Made by a program: the position numbers and the translations under genes. Positions 43,300-52,327 of a stretch of DNA of 64,000 nt are shown here, one piece after another. The DNA lies in the NCBI RefSeq assembly GCF_014650115.1, contig NZ_BMUI01000015.1:160301-224300 (forward strand), in the 5' to 3' direction. Below the pieces are notes generated by a model. The model worked only from the letters and a program-made list of their open reading frames with translations, was not told where the DNA came from and ran no database searches. This DNA is from Streptomyces olivaceoviridis (GTDB lineage Bacteria; Actinomycetota; Actinomycetes; Streptomycetales; Streptomycetaceae). How positions within the stretch are numbered: position 1 is the stretch's first letter; every line of letters starts with the position of its first letter.

Positions 43300-43408
43300 A
43301 CGTGCCTCCCAACATTCTTGCTTAAGGCAACTATGGAGTTGCTCGGTTGCCTGGGGCAAGCGTTTCAGGTGTGCCCTGGAGCACACATGTCACCGGGGAC
43401 ACGTGTTA
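43298..43408. promoter_or_regulatory. Cluster of ACACGTGT-type sites before marR
   Basis: ACACGTGC (43298-43305) overlaps the ribosome-binding region and start codon. ACACATGTCA (43383-43392) and ACACGTGTTA (43399-43408) lie 84 and 100 bp upstream and are 16 bp apart. Confidence 0.65.
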
Positions 43409-43424
43409 CCGGGTGCCCGGCCGC

Positions 43425-45158
43425 TCAGTGCAGGATCCGCCGGGCGACATTGGTGGTGACCAGGTCGAGGAGTTCCTCGCCCCGGCCGGACAGGATGGTG
43501 CGGATGGCGTAGAGGGTGAAGCCCTTGGCCTGCTCGACCGTGACCGCCGGCGGCACGGACAGCTCCTGGCGGGCCGTCATGACCTCGACCAGAGCGGGTC
43601 CGTCGTGCGCGAAGGCACCCTTGAGCGCGTCCTCCAGATCACCGGGCCGCTCCACCCTGCGGGCCCACAGCCCGACCGCGGCGGCGACCTCGGCGAGCTG
43701 CGGGTTGTCCAGCTCGGTCGCGTAGTTGACGATGCCCGCCGCCTTCATCTCCAGCTCCACGAAGTTCAGCGAGCCGTTGTTGAAGACGACGATCTTGGCG
43801 GGCAGGCGGTTCTGCCGCAGGGTGAACAGCTCCCCGAGGAGCATGGTGAGCCCGCCGTCGCCCGACAGCGAGACCACCTGACGGCCCGGATACGCCGCCT
43901 GCGCGCCCACGGCGTGCGGCAGGGCGCAGGCCATGGTGCCGTGGTTGAACGAACCGAGCAGCCGCCGGTGTCCGTTGAAGGTCAGGTAGCGGGCCGCCCA
44001 CACCACCGGGGACCCGACGTCGACGGTGAAGACCGCGTCCCGGTCCGCGAGGCGGTCCAGGGTGCGGGCCACGAACTGCGGGTGGATGGGGGTGCGTTCG
44101 CGGTCGTTGACGGCGAGCGCGTCCAGCGACTTGCGCGTGCGGGCGTAGTGGGCGAGGGCCTCGTCGAGGTGCTTGCGCCCGCTCTTGACGGTCAGCAGCG
44201 GCAGCAGCGCGGGCAGGGTGTCGCGCACGCTGCCGACCAGGGGCAGGTCGACATGGGTGCGCCGGCCGATCTGCTCGCCGCGGAGGTCGAGCTGGATCAC
44301 CTTCGCGCCCTGCGGATAGAACTGCCGGTAGGGGAAGTCGGTGCCCAGCATCAGCAGGGTGTCCGCCTCCTCGATCGCCTTGTAACCGGAGGCGAAGCCG
44401 AGCAGACCGGTCATCCCGACGTCGTACGGGTTGTCGTACTCGACGTACTCCTTGCCCCGCAGCGCGTGCACGACGGGCGCCTTGAGGGTCTCGGCGAGCC
44501 GGACCAGGTCGTCGTGGGCGCCGGCCGCGCCGGCGCCCGCCAGGATCGTCACCCGCTGCCCGTCGTTCAGCAGCGCGGCGGCCTCGCGCAGGTCGGCGTC
44601 GTCCGGGCGGACGACGGTCCTGGCCGGGCGCACCACCGTGGGGGCCAGGTCGCGGCCGGTCTTGCCGAGGAAGATCTCGCCGGGTACGACGACGACCGCC
44701 ACGCCCCTGCGTTCGACGGCCGCCCGCATCGCCATCTCCAGGATGCGCGGCCCGTGCTCGGGGCTGGTGACGACCTCCGCGTAGACGCTGCAATCGGCGA
44801 ACAGCTCCTGCGGGCGCGTCTCCTGGAAGTAGCCGGAGCCGATCTCGCCGCCCGGGATCTGGGCGGCGATGGCGAGGACCGGCACGCGGCTGCGCTGGGC
44901 GTCGAAGAGCCCGTTGATCAGGTGCAGGTTGCCGGGACCGCAGCTGCCGACGCAGACGGTCAGATCTCCGGTCAGCCCGGCCTCGGCCGCCGCCGCGAAG
45001 GCGGCGCTCTCCTCGTGCCGCACGTGCACCCAGTCGACCTCGCCGTCGCGCCGGATGGCGTCCGTCAGACCGTTGAGGGAGTCGCCGGGCAGGCCGTACA
45101 GGCGCCGCACGCCGGAGGCCTTCAGGGAGGCGATGACGTGGTCAGCGAAGGTGGGCAT
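43425..45158 (-). CDS. poxB: Pyruvate:quinone oxidoreductase / pyruvate oxidase (PoxB type)
   Basis: 577-aa ThDP/FAD enzyme. The N-terminal motif is LYGLPGDSLNGLTDAIRRDG, the catalytic Glu is in HVRHEESAAFAAAAEAGLTG, the FAD region is near the middle, and the ThDP motif is SLSGDGGLTMLLGELFTLRQ with VVFNNGSLNF. A C-terminal helical end like the membrane-binding tail of PoxB (EELLDLVTTNVARRILH) is present. It oxidises pyruvate to acetate and CO2, passing electrons to quinone. With the acetoin operon it forms a second pyruvate sink. The ATG at 45158 has AAGG upstream. Confidence 0.92.
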   Translation of the reverse strand: MPTFADHVIASLKASGVRRLYGLPGDSLNGLTDAIRRDGEVDWVHVRHEESAAFAAAAEAGLTGDLTVCVGSCGPGNLHLINGLFDAQRSRVPVLAIAAQIPGGEIGSGYFQETRPQELFADCSVYAEVVTSPEHGPRILEMAMRAAVERRGVAVVVVPGEIFLGKTGRDLAPTVVRPARTVVRPDDADLREAAALLNDGQRVTILAGAGAAGAHDDLVRLAETLKAPVVHALRGKEYVEYDNPYDVGMTGLLGFASGYKAIEEADTLLMLGTDFPYRQFYPQGAKVIQLDLRGEQIGRRTHVDLPLVGSVRDTLPALLPLLTVKSGRKHLDEALAHYARTRKSLDALAVNDRERTPIHPQFVARTLDRLADRDAVFTVDVGSPVVWAARYLTFNGHRRLLGSFNHGTMACALPHAVGAQAAYPGRQVVSLSGDGGLTMLLGELFTLRQNRLPAKIVVFNNGSLNFVELEMKAAGIVNYATELDNPQLAEVAAAVGLWARRVERPGDLEDALKGAFAHDGPALVEVMTARQELSVPPAVTVEQAKGFTLYAIRTILSGRGEELLDLVTTNVARRILH

Positions 45159-45263
45159 ACAGGTCGCCTTTCGTCGGTCGTGAGCGCGTCCGGGGCGGCG
45201 GGGAAGCCCGTGGGCTGATGCCCGCCTGCTCTCGGCCCGGCGCGCTGAGCAGCGCCTGATCAG

Positions 45264-45279
45264 TGTCGGGGAACCGACA
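45264..45279. promoter_or_regulatory. TGTCGG-N4-CCGACA dyad before poxB
   Basis: Perfect 6-bp arms with a GGAA spacer, 106 bp upstream of the poxB start. Candidate operator; could also be a small hairpin. Confidence 0.4.
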
Positions 45280-45372
45280 TTGCGCACACATCCGTCGAAT
45301 GACTGCGTCACCGGCGCGACGGCGTCTTCCGTCCCTGGGTCGGACGACTGTCCGGCTCCGTCCCCCGGCGGC

Positions 45373-45398
45373 CCGAGGGCCACGCATGCGGCCCTCGG
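45373..45398 (-). terminator. Terminator after tatA
   Basis: 9-bp stem (CCGAGGGCC with its complement at 45390-45398) and 8-nt loop, about 47 bp beyond the tatA stop. Confidence 0.6.
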
Positions 45399-45444
45399 CC
45401 GGGTTCGCACCGGCGCGGACGGCCCGCGGTCGCCCGCCCGGCGG

Positions 45445-45693
45445 TCAGCGCTCGGTGGCGGGCTCTGCCGTGGCGGTGTCCGCGGCAGGGGCGCGGCCGG
45501 CGTGCGCCACGGTGGCGGCGGTGGTTCCGTCCGCGGCGTCGTCCTCCCGCATCGCCCGGGCCTCGCTCTTGAGGATGCGCATCGAGCGGCCCAGTCCGCG
45601 GGCGGCGTCGGGGAGTTTCTTCGATCCGAACAGCGCGATGAGCACGACCGCCACGATGAGCAGGTGCCAGGGTTCCAGTCCGTTGCGAAGCAT
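45445..45693 (-). CDS. tatA: TatA-type twin-arginine translocase subunit
   Basis: 82 aa. One N-terminal helix (LEPWHLLIVAVVLIALFG), then the FGSKKLPDAARGLGRSM amphipathic segment diagnostic of TatA, then an acidic, Ala-rich tail. The ATG at 45693 has GGAG upstream. It supplies pore-forming subunits for export of folded proteins; the Tat-signal cupin 8 kb away is one possible client. tatC is not in the window, so this is an isolated, probably supplementary copy. ACACATGTGC lies 92 bp upstream. Confidence 0.93.
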   Translation of the reverse strand: MLRNGLEPWHLLIVAVVLIALFGSKKLPDAARGLGRSMRILKSEARAMREDDAADGTTAATVAHAGRAPAADTATAEPATER

Positions 45694-45784
45694 TGCGTGT
45701 TCTCCTCGGGTCAGGAAGGTCGGTGTGTGAGGCCAGTACGTGGGCCCTTGCGTCAGGTGTCGGGGTCCACATACAGAGCGGAAC

Positions 45785-45794
45785 ACACATGTGC
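45785..45794. promoter_or_regulatory. ACACATGTGC site before tatA
   Basis: Variant of the recurring palindrome (CACATGTG core), 92 bp upstream of the tatA start and beyond the end of the PMT gene. Confidence 0.55.
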
Positions 45795-45841
45795 CTTTCA
45801 CGCAATGCCGGGCAACCTGGCACGTATGCGCAACACGGCCG

Positions 45842-47560
45842 TCAGATCCAGGTGTCGAGCCACATTCTGCTGTGCCAGTCGGCGTACGGGATCGTCTGCC
45901 CGGTGTAGAGCGGGAAGAAGTAGACGAAGTTCCAGGCGATGAGCAGAACGAGCACGCCCGCGGCCACCGCGCCCACGGTGCGGCGTCCGCGGTCCGCGCC
46001 CGGCGGCCCCGACAGGGCTCCCACCATCATCGTCACGGCCAGGCACAGGTACGGCACGAAGACCACCGCGTAGAAGGAGAAGATCGTGCGGTCCTGGTAG
46101 AGGAACCAGGGCAGTTGACCGGCGCCCACCGCGCACAGGATGGCGCCGGCCCGCCAGTCGCGGCGCAGCGCCCACCGGTAGAGCAGGTACACGAGGGCGC
46201 AGCATGCCGACCACCACAGCAGCGGTGTGCCGAGGGCGAGGACCGTCTGCGAACAGTCGACCGCCGTGTGGCAGCCGTCCCGCCCGGCTTTCGGCGACTC
46301 GTAGTGGAACAGCACGGGGCGGCCCAGGACCAGCCAGCTCCAGGGGTTGGACTCGTACGCGTGGGGAGAGTGCAGCCCCACGTTGAACTGGTAGACCCCG
46401 TACTCGTAGTGCCACCAGCTACGCAGCGGGGCGGGAACCCATGACCAGGTGCCGCCGCGGCCGTCGGCCCAGTGGCGTCCGTAGCCCTTGTCGGACAGGA
46501 ACCAGCCGGTCCATGTCGCCAGGTACGTCGTCGCGGCGACCGGAACCAGGGACAGGACCGACCAGCCGAGGTCCTTGCGCAGCACTGCCCGGTACGGGCG
46601 GCGGGCCCCGGCGACACGGCGGGCGCCGACGTCCCACAGCACCGTCATGACCACGAAGAACGCCAGGACGTACAGCCCGTTCCACTTGGTGGAGGCCGCC
46701 AGCCCCAGGAAGAGGCCGGCGGCGAGCCGCCAGGGGCGGGCCCCCGTCCCGGCGTGGTCACCGGTGCGCGCGTCCGGGCGCGCACGGCCGTCCGCGCCGA
46801 CCGGCAAGGCCGCCGCGAGCCGGGCGCGCGCGTGGTCCCGGTCGATCAGCAGGCAGCCGAACGCCGCCAGGACGAAGAACATGACCACGAGGTCCAGCAG
46901 CGCGTTACGGCTCATCACCAGGTGCAGACCGTCCACCGCCAGCAGCGTGCCGGCCAGGCATCCCAGCAGCGTCGAACGGAACAGGCGGCGGCCGATCCGG
47001 CACAGCATGAGCACCGACAGGGTGCCCAGAGCGGCCGTCATGAACCGCCAGCCGAACGGGTCCAGGCCGAACATCCACTCGCCGAGGGCGATCACCCACT
47101 TGCCCGTCGGGGGGTGCGCGACGAAGGCCCCGGTGTCGGAGAGCGGGATCGTCCGGGGGTGGGCGAGGATCTGCGGGTCGGAGATCTTGCGGTCCGGCCA
47201 GGTGCCCTCGTAGCCGAGCCGCAGCAGGGACCAGGCGTCCTTGGCGTAGTAGGTCTCGTCGAAGACGAGGGCCCGCGGCCGTCCGAGGTGCCAGAAGCGG
47301 AGCGCTCCGGCCAGGACGGCGACGAGTAACGGCCCCACCCAGTCCATCGCCTTCGCGACGGAGTACACACGTGCCGGATCGAGACGTGTCGGCTCCCACA
47401 GCCGGACCGCCGGCTTCGGGAAGGGCGGAACGAGGCGCTCACGGGTATCGGGCCCCGGGCGTGCCACGTGTCCGAAGCGGCGAAGTCGCCCCTGCCGGTC
47501 TCCGGGCTCCGCCGTCGGACCGGTGCCGTCGAGGGAACGCGTCGCGTTGTGTTGATGCAC
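45842..47560 (-). CDS. PMT-family protein O-mannosyltransferase (GT39)
   Basis: 572 aa from the GTG at 47558-47560 (AAGGCGACGGCA upstream); the upstream open frame is not PMT-like. The GT39 loop-1 motif is LVFDETYYAKDAWSLL with the catalytic Asp-Glu, and VAHPPTGKWVIALGE and FGWRFMTAALG follow. About ten membrane segments are visible. The enzyme moves mannose from polyprenyl-phosphate-mannose to Ser/Thr of exported proteins during Sec export. Codon L within DWVGPLLVAVLAG (47327-47329) is TTA, which in Streptomyces makes translation depend on the developmental bldA tRNA. Confidence 0.9.
   Translation of the reverse strand: MHQHNATRSLDGTGPTAEPGDRQGRLRRFGHVARPGPDTRERLVPPFPKPAVRLWEPTRLDPARVYSVAKAMDWVGPLLVAVLAGALRFWHLGRPRALVFDETYYAKDAWSLLRLGYEGTWPDRKISDPQILAHPRTIPLSDTGAFVAHPPTGKWVIALGEWMFGLDPFGWRFMTAALGTLSVLMLCRIGRRLFRSTLLGCLAGTLLAVDGLHLVMSRNALLDLVVMFFVLAAFGCLLIDRDHARARLAAALPVGADGRARPDARTGDHAGTGARPWRLAAGLFLGLAASTKWNGLYVLAFFVVMTVLWDVGARRVAGARRPYRAVLRKDLGWSVLSLVPVAATTYLATWTGWFLSDKGYGRHWADGRGGTWSWVPAPLRSWWHYEYGVYQFNVGLHSPHAYESNPWSWLVLGRPVLFHYESPKAGRDGCHTAVDCSQTVLALGTPLLWWSACCALVYLLYRWALRRDWRAGAILCAVGAGQLPWFLYQDRTIFSFYAVVFVPYLCLAVTMMVGALSGPPGADRGRRTVGAVAAGVLVLLIAWNFVYFFPLYTGQTIPYADWHSRMWLDTWI
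47327..47329 (-). promoter_or_regulatory. TTA codon in the PMT gene
   Basis: An in-frame TTA leucine codon near the first membrane helix. It is one of only two I found in all genes of the window; the other is in the methyltransferase at 63101. Confidence 0.85.
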
Positions 47561-47652
47561 TGCCGTCGCCTTGTTCCTTGCGTGTCGCTGTGCCACTGAT
47601 GATGCTGTTCTCACCTGTCCGACGACAGCTGCCGCGGCCCGGCGGCCGGTGG

Positions 47653-49914
47653 TCACTTCCCGGCGCGGTGGGCCGTCCTCGTCCCCGGCCGTGCCACGGA
47701 CCGTGCCTTGGCTCGCATCTGCGCGGCGCGTGCGACACGGAGCCCGCCGAACAGCTCGGCCGCCCTGGCCCAGCTCGCCCGCGCCTGCTCCGCGTCCCCC
47801 CGTTCCAGCTGGGCGGACGCAAGATGGTCCCACACCTCGGCGGCGCTGTAGTCGTCGAGCACTTCACCGAAGAGCCGCAGCGACTTCTCGTAGCCGGCGA
47901 CGGCGGCGTCGAGATCGCCCAGTCCCTGCCAGGCGTATCCGATGGTGCTCCACACATGCGCCTCGAAACGACGCTCCCCGGCCTCCTGGAGCATGGACAG
48001 CGCCTCCTCACACGTGGCGATGGACTGCCGGTACTCGCCGAGTGTGGCGAGGGACCAGCTCACATAGCAGAGCGCACGTCCGATCTTGTCGGGCTGCCGG
48101 CGGGCTCGGTAGATCATGAGGGCGTTGCGCGCGTGCTGGAGAGCCTCGGTGAAGCGTCGTTGCTGCTCACGCAGCCAGGCGAGGTTCAGCTCGGCACGGG
48201 CGCGGTCCGCGTCGGGCAACCGGTGCATGTGGGTGAGCATGACGTCGATCGGCTCGTCGGCGTCGTCGTGGTTGCCCGTCTCGATCAGGGCACGTGCCAG
48301 GATCGCGCTGGTTCTCACCATGGCGACCGGGTCACCGAGCGCGCCGGCCGCGTCCAGTGCGATGCGCTCGACCGTGATCTCCTCCGCCCAGCGGCCCTCG
48401 ACCGTGTTGTAGCCCACCCATTCCAGCACGAGGTCGACACAGTGCCGCAGCAGCCGGGGGTCCTGGACGACGCGCAGGACGGCGGCCGTGGTCGACTCCT
48501 CCTGCCGGTACCAGTCGAGCGCCTCCTCGCGGCTGTCGACCGGCACGTGCACGACGCCCTCGGCCGCGGAGCCGGGCGGGTCGGCCTTGTACCTGGACAC
48601 ATACAGTCCGGCCGCGTACGCGTTGTGCCGCAGGTAGTCCATGAGGCGGATCTCGGCGGCCAGGCGGTCGTCGCGCTCCCTCTCGATGAGTTCGATGCCG
48701 TAGGCGCGGACCAGGTCGTGCAGGACGTAGCGGCCGTCGGCGTCACGGGAGAGCAGGCTGGCGGAGACGAGCGCGCGCAGCTGCCGCCGGACCCGCGCCG
48801 GCTCCGCCCCGACGAGTGAGGCCGCGGCCTCGACGGAGGCCGCCGGCCCGGGGTGCAGGGCCAGATGCCGGAACACCCGTGCCGTCCCGGCGTCGAGCGC
48901 CCGGTACGACCAGGAGAAGACGGCCCGGACGTCGGCCCGGCGGTCGCCGGTCGACAGGGCGTCCAGCCGGGCTTCCCCCAGCTCGCGCGCGGCGAGCCGC
49001 AGGGGTATCCCGGGTGTCGCGCTGAGCTGCGCGCCCACCACGGCGATCGCCAGCGGAAGAAACCCGCACAGCTCCGTCAGGCGGGCGGCGGCCTCCGGCT
49101 CGGCCCGGCACCGCTCCTCGCCGATCCGCACGGCCAGCGCGGCGAGCGCCTCCTGCCTGGTCCACACGTCCAGGCCGATCACTGAGACCCCCTCGCGCGC
49201 CGCCAGTCCGGCCAGCCGGTTGCGCGAGGTGATGATCGTCAGGCAGCCCGCGGCACCCGGCAGCAGCGGCCTGACCTGCTCCTCGTCCTGCGCGTTGTCG
49301 AGTACGACGATCAGTTGCCGGGACGCGGTGTGTTCCCGGAAGAGCGCCTCGCGCTGGTCGGTGCCACGCGGCAGATCCCCGCTGGGCACACCCAGCGCTC
49401 CGAGGAACCCGCCCAGAGCCTCTCCGGGGTCCAGGGGCTGCTCGGAGTCCTCGAATCCGCGCAGGTTCACATACAGCTGACCGTCCGGGAAACGGTCGGC
49501 CACCCGGTGTGCCCAGTGCACCGCGAGAGCCGTCTTGCCGATGCCCGCCATACCGACGATCGCCGAGACGACCGCGCGCCCGTCCCGCCCGGGAACCGGC
49601 GCCGTGACACCGTGGACCTGCGCCAGCGCCTCTTCCCGACCGCAGAACCCGGCCGGATCGGGAGGCAGCTGCCGCGGCACCTGCCAGGTGCGGCGCGCGG
49701 ACGCCTGCACCAGCCGCCGCCGATCGGCCTCGTCCAGCTCCAGGGCGTCCATCAGCTCGCCCAACGTCGCCTGCCGCGGCAGGCTCTTCCCCCGTTCCAT
49801 GTCGCTGATGGCCCGCACACTCACCCCGGACGCCTCGGCGAGGCTCTCCAGCGTGAACAGCGAACGCCGCCGGGCCGCGCGCAGCAACCGGCCGAACGTG
49901 GTCCTGTCGTCCAT
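47653..49914 (-). CDS. HTH / NB-ARC / TPR regulator
   Basis: 753 aa; ATG 49914. The N-terminal XRE-type HTH is FTLESLAEASGVSVRAISDM at about residues 19-38. The STAND-type ATPase has Walker A GMAGIGKT (about 115) and Walker B LIVVLDNAQDEE. A winged-helix region (YRALDAGTARVFRHLALHPG) is followed by C-terminal TPR repeats (AWQGLGDLDAAVAGYEKSL and others). It resembles AfsR without the SARP domain. These proteins integrate a signal through the STAND switch, but the target is unknown. GCACATGTGT lies 230 bp upstream. Confidence 0.9.
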   Translation of the reverse strand: MDDRTTFGRLLRAARRRSLFTLESLAEASGVSVRAISDMERGKSLPRQATLGELMDALELDEADRRRLVQASARRTWQVPRQLPPDPAGFCGREEALAQVHGVTAPVPGRDGRAVVSAIVGMAGIGKTALAVHWAHRVADRFPDGQLYVNLRGFEDSEQPLDPGEALGGFLGALGVPSGDLPRGTDQREALFREHTASRQLIVVLDNAQDEEQVRPLLPGAAGCLTIITSRNRLAGLAAREGVSVIGLDVWTRQEALAALAVRIGEERCRAEPEAAARLTELCGFLPLAIAVVGAQLSATPGIPLRLAARELGEARLDALSTGDRRADVRAVFSWSYRALDAGTARVFRHLALHPGPAASVEAAASLVGAEPARVRRQLRALVSASLLSRDADGRYVLHDLVRAYGIELIERERDDRLAAEIRLMDYLRHNAYAAGLYVSRYKADPPGSAAEGVVHVPVDSREEALDWYRQEESTTAAVLRVVQDPRLLRHCVDLVLEWVGYNTVEGRWAEEITVERIALDAAGALGDPVAMVRTSAILARALIETGNHDDADEPIDVMLTHMHRLPDADRARAELNLAWLREQQRRFTEALQHARNALMIYRARRQPDKIGRALCYVSWSLATLGEYRQSIATCEEALSMLQEAGERRFEAHVWSTIGYAWQGLGDLDAAVAGYEKSLRLFGEVLDDYSAAEVWDHLASAQLERGDAEQARASWARAAELFGGLRVARAAQMRAKARSVARPGTRTAHRAGK

Positions 49915-50143
49915 CCCCACCCCCGGCTGCCGGCCTCGGGCTCCGGCCGCGGGTCGGCGCCGGCACCTCGGATGGCGGCAAACGTAACAGGGCGGGGCCG
50001 GATGGCGACATGGCCGTCTCACGAGGTGGGCCGTCACACACCCGGCCGGACCCGCGCGGTCGCCGCACACCCGCTGTGGGCGTCACCAGGCCGGCCGGGC
50101 AGGGGTGTCGGTACGGCACTGGACGGCGGACACCGGGCGGCCG

Positions 50144-50153
50144 GCACATGTGT
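50144..50153. promoter_or_regulatory. GCACATGTGT site
   Basis: CACATGTG-core variant in the gap between the P450 end and the NB-ARC gene start; further from a start (230 bp) than most copies. Confidence 0.4.
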
Positions 50154-50164
50154 GACAGCCGGCA

Positions 50165-51406
50165 TCAGGTCCTGCGGTACCGCACCGGCAGCGACAGCAC
50201 CCCGCGCACCATGCCCGCCGGGAACCAGTCCAGGGAATCGGCGGGGACCGCCAGTTCCAGGTGCGGGACGCGGGTGAGGAGGGTGCGCAGGGCGATGCGG
50301 GCCTCCAGGCGGGCCAGCGGGGCGCCCAGACAGTGGTGGATGCCGTGGCCGAAGGAGAGGTGCCGGGCGGCGGGACGGGTGATGTCGAGCACGTCCGGGT
50401 CGCCGCCGCCCGGCAGGGGGGCGTCACGGCTCGCGGAGGCGAGGGCCACGGCGACGACGCCGCCGCGGGGGATGTGCACGCCGCCCAGTTCCAGGTCCTC
50501 GGCCGCGTACCGGTTCGTCGTGCGCTCGACGGAGGTGTCGTAGCGCAGGAACTCCTCGATCGCGTCGGGCAGGAGGCCGAGGTCCTCCCGCAGCAGCCGC
50601 AGCTGGTCGGGGTGCTGGAGCAGGGCCAGCACGGCGTTGCCCAGGAGGTTGACGGTGGTCTCGTGGCCGGCGATGACGAGCAGGGCCGCGGTGCCGGCCA
50701 GTTCGTCCTGGGAGAGGCGGCCGTCGTCCTCGTCCCGGGCGGCGACCAGCGCGGACATCAGGTCGTCACCGGGAGCGCGGCGCTTGTCGTCGGCCAGTCC
50801 GCGCAGGAACCCGTGCAGGCTCGCCACCGCCGAGGCGTACTCGGGGTGACCCACCTGGAAGGCGAGCGTCGTCCAGCGGCGGAAGTCCTGGCGGTCGGCC
50901 TCGGGGATGCCGAGCAGTTCGGCGATGACCGCGACCGGCAGCGGCGCGGTGAAGGCCTCCACCAGGTCCAGCTCGCCGGACGGCGGCATGGCGTCGACGA
51001 GTCGGTCCGCGATCTCGGTGATGCGCGGTTCCATCTCGGCGGTCCGCTTCGGGGAGAAGGCACCGGAGACCAGACGGCGCAGCCGGGTGTGCTCGGGCGG
51101 GTCCGCCTCCAGCATCTGGCCGCCGAACCCGGTGCCGCGCTTGTGGCCCAGGAAGCCCGCCGCCTCCAGCATCTCCGCGGCCGGCTCCGGGTCCTTGAGC
51201 AGCGCCGGATGGGTCAGCGCCTCGCGGGCCAGGTCGTAGTCGACGACCACCCAGCCCGTGATGCCCGGGAAGAACTGCGCCGGGTGGACGGGGCCCTTCG
51301 CGCGCAGCCGCGCGTACTGCCGGTGGGCGTCCGCCTTGAACTCCGCGCTCATGATCACCCGCTCGTGCGGTTCACCGACCGGCCGTGCCTGCTGGTGCGT
51401 GTCCAT
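50165..51406 (-). CDS. Cytochrome P450
   Basis: 413 aa; the ATG at 51406 has GAGGAA upstream. I-helix oxygen motif AGHETT, ExxR in EEFLRYD, heme loop FGHGIHHCLGAPLARLEA with the axial Cys. It is a soluble bacterial class I P450 and needs a ferredoxin and reductase, neither of which is adjacent. Substrate unknown; no biosynthetic partner is visible. A 39-bp-period direct repeat lies in the upstream region. Confidence 0.95.
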   Translation of the reverse strand: MDTHQQARPVGEPHERVIMSAEFKADAHRQYARLRAKGPVHPAQFFPGITGWVVVDYDLAREALTHPALLKDPEPAAEMLEAAGFLGHKRGTGFGGQMLEADPPEHTRLRRLVSGAFSPKRTAEMEPRITEIADRLVDAMPPSGELDLVEAFTAPLPVAVIAELLGIPEADRQDFRRWTTLAFQVGHPEYASAVASLHGFLRGLADDKRRAPGDDLMSALVAARDEDDGRLSQDELAGTAALLVIAGHETTVNLLGNAVLALLQHPDQLRLLREDLGLLPDAIEEFLRYDTSVERTTNRYAAEDLELGGVHIPRGGVVAVALASASRDAPLPGGGDPDVLDITRPAARHLSFGHGIHHCLGAPLARLEARIALRTLLTRVPHLELAVPADSLDWFPAGMVRGVLSLPVRYRRT

Positions 51407-51477
51407 CCGAGTTTCCTCACCTTCTGCCCCGGACAGTCCCGGGGGTTCCGAGCCGGCCGCGGAACGCGCCTGCCCCT

Positions 51478-51545
51478 GTCGGCCGGTCCGCGCGGGGACG
51501 GGAACGTGCTCACCCCGTCGGCCGGTCCACGCGGGGACGGGAACG
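51478..51545. repeat. 29-bp direct repeat, period 39, upstream of P450
   Basis: Two near-perfect copies (51478-51506 and 51517-51545, one mismatch) beginning GTCGGCCGGTCC. A weaker third fragment may flank them. They lie 70-140 bp upstream of the P450 start. Confidence 0.8.
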
Positions 51546-51607
51546 CGGGCCGCCCGGCCGGCCGCGGAAGCCGTTTCACACAACACGCGGGCCGGCCCCC
51601 CGCGGGT

Positions 51608-52099
51608 TCACCGGACCCCGACCACCTCCAGGCGGTTCGGCCCTCCGTCCGTGCCGCGCAGCGTGATGTCGAACAACAGCCGTCCCGCGCCGGGGCGCAG
51701 CGTCGTCTCACCGCCCGGCCCGACCGCCTGCCGCGGGCCCTCCTCGCGCACGCCCGGCCGCGCGCCCGCCAGGTACGTCACGTACACCAGGGCACGGCCC
51801 GGGTTGCGCACCGTCACCTGTGACGTCCGCTCGCACCGCGCACCGTCGTGCCGCCGGGCGGCGCAGACGTACCGCAGGTCGCCGAAGCCGTACGTCCCAC
51901 AGGACAGCTCCATGCCGCGCGGGAGCGCGGACCGGCACACCCGGCCCGCGGTCACGCGGTCGGCGGTCGCGTCACCGGCATGGCTCGGCGACTCGCCGGC
52001 CCGGCCGGAGAACCAGCATCCCGCGGTGGCCAGCCCCAGCACGACGGCCCACGTACCCGCCGCGAGCCACCGTGCGTTCTCCCGGCGTGCGGACTTCAT
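51608..52099 (-). CDS. Putative lipoprotein of unknown function
   Basis: 163 aa. The signal is MKSARRENARWLAAGTWAVVLGL with a lipobox-like TAGC (Cys27), then a mature domain with four cysteines (VCRSALP, LSCGTYGFG, YVCAARR, ARCERTS) and a C-terminal stretch of beta character (RLLFDITLRGTDGGPNRLEVV). I do not recognise the family. It is divergent from the DacB-type gene, with an ACATGTCACA element in the shared gap. Confidence 0.7.
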   Translation of the reverse strand: MKSARRENARWLAAGTWAVVLGLATAGCWFSGRAGESPSHAGDATADRVTAGRVCRSALPRGMELSCGTYGFGDLRYVCAARRHDGARCERTSQVTVRNPGRALVYVTYLAGARPGVREEGPRQAVGPGGETTLRPGAGRLLFDITLRGTDGGPNRLEVVGVR

Positions 52100-52327
52100 C
52101 GGACGGTACCCTCCACATGTCACACCGGCCCGGTGGCGCGTCGAACGGACGAACACAGTGTGCCGCACTCCCGTTCCCGAGACATCTGTCTCAGTCTAGG
52201 CACACGCAGGGATGACGTCGGTGTGAAGAAGTGGTGGCGAGGGACGGAAGCTGTCCGGGGCCGGGACGCGACGGAGTAAGGTGCGCGCCGGTCCACTTCA
52301 CACGTATCTCTATCGAACCTGGAATCC

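Noticed and set aside
46472..47329. Plus-strand 285-codon frame across the PMT
   Set aside because: Shadow of the PMT gene; its sequence is Arg/Gly/Gln-rich with no domain.
47561..47833. Extended N-terminus for the PMT
   Set aside because: The added ~91 residues look like non-coding composition, and the GTG at 47560 has a ribosome site.
30111..48012. ACACGTGC/ACACGTGG occurrences inside genes (for example near 30111, 42366, 47368, 48009)
   Set aside because: They are imperfect copies in coding sequence explained by codon content, so they were not counted as members of the intergenic motif set.
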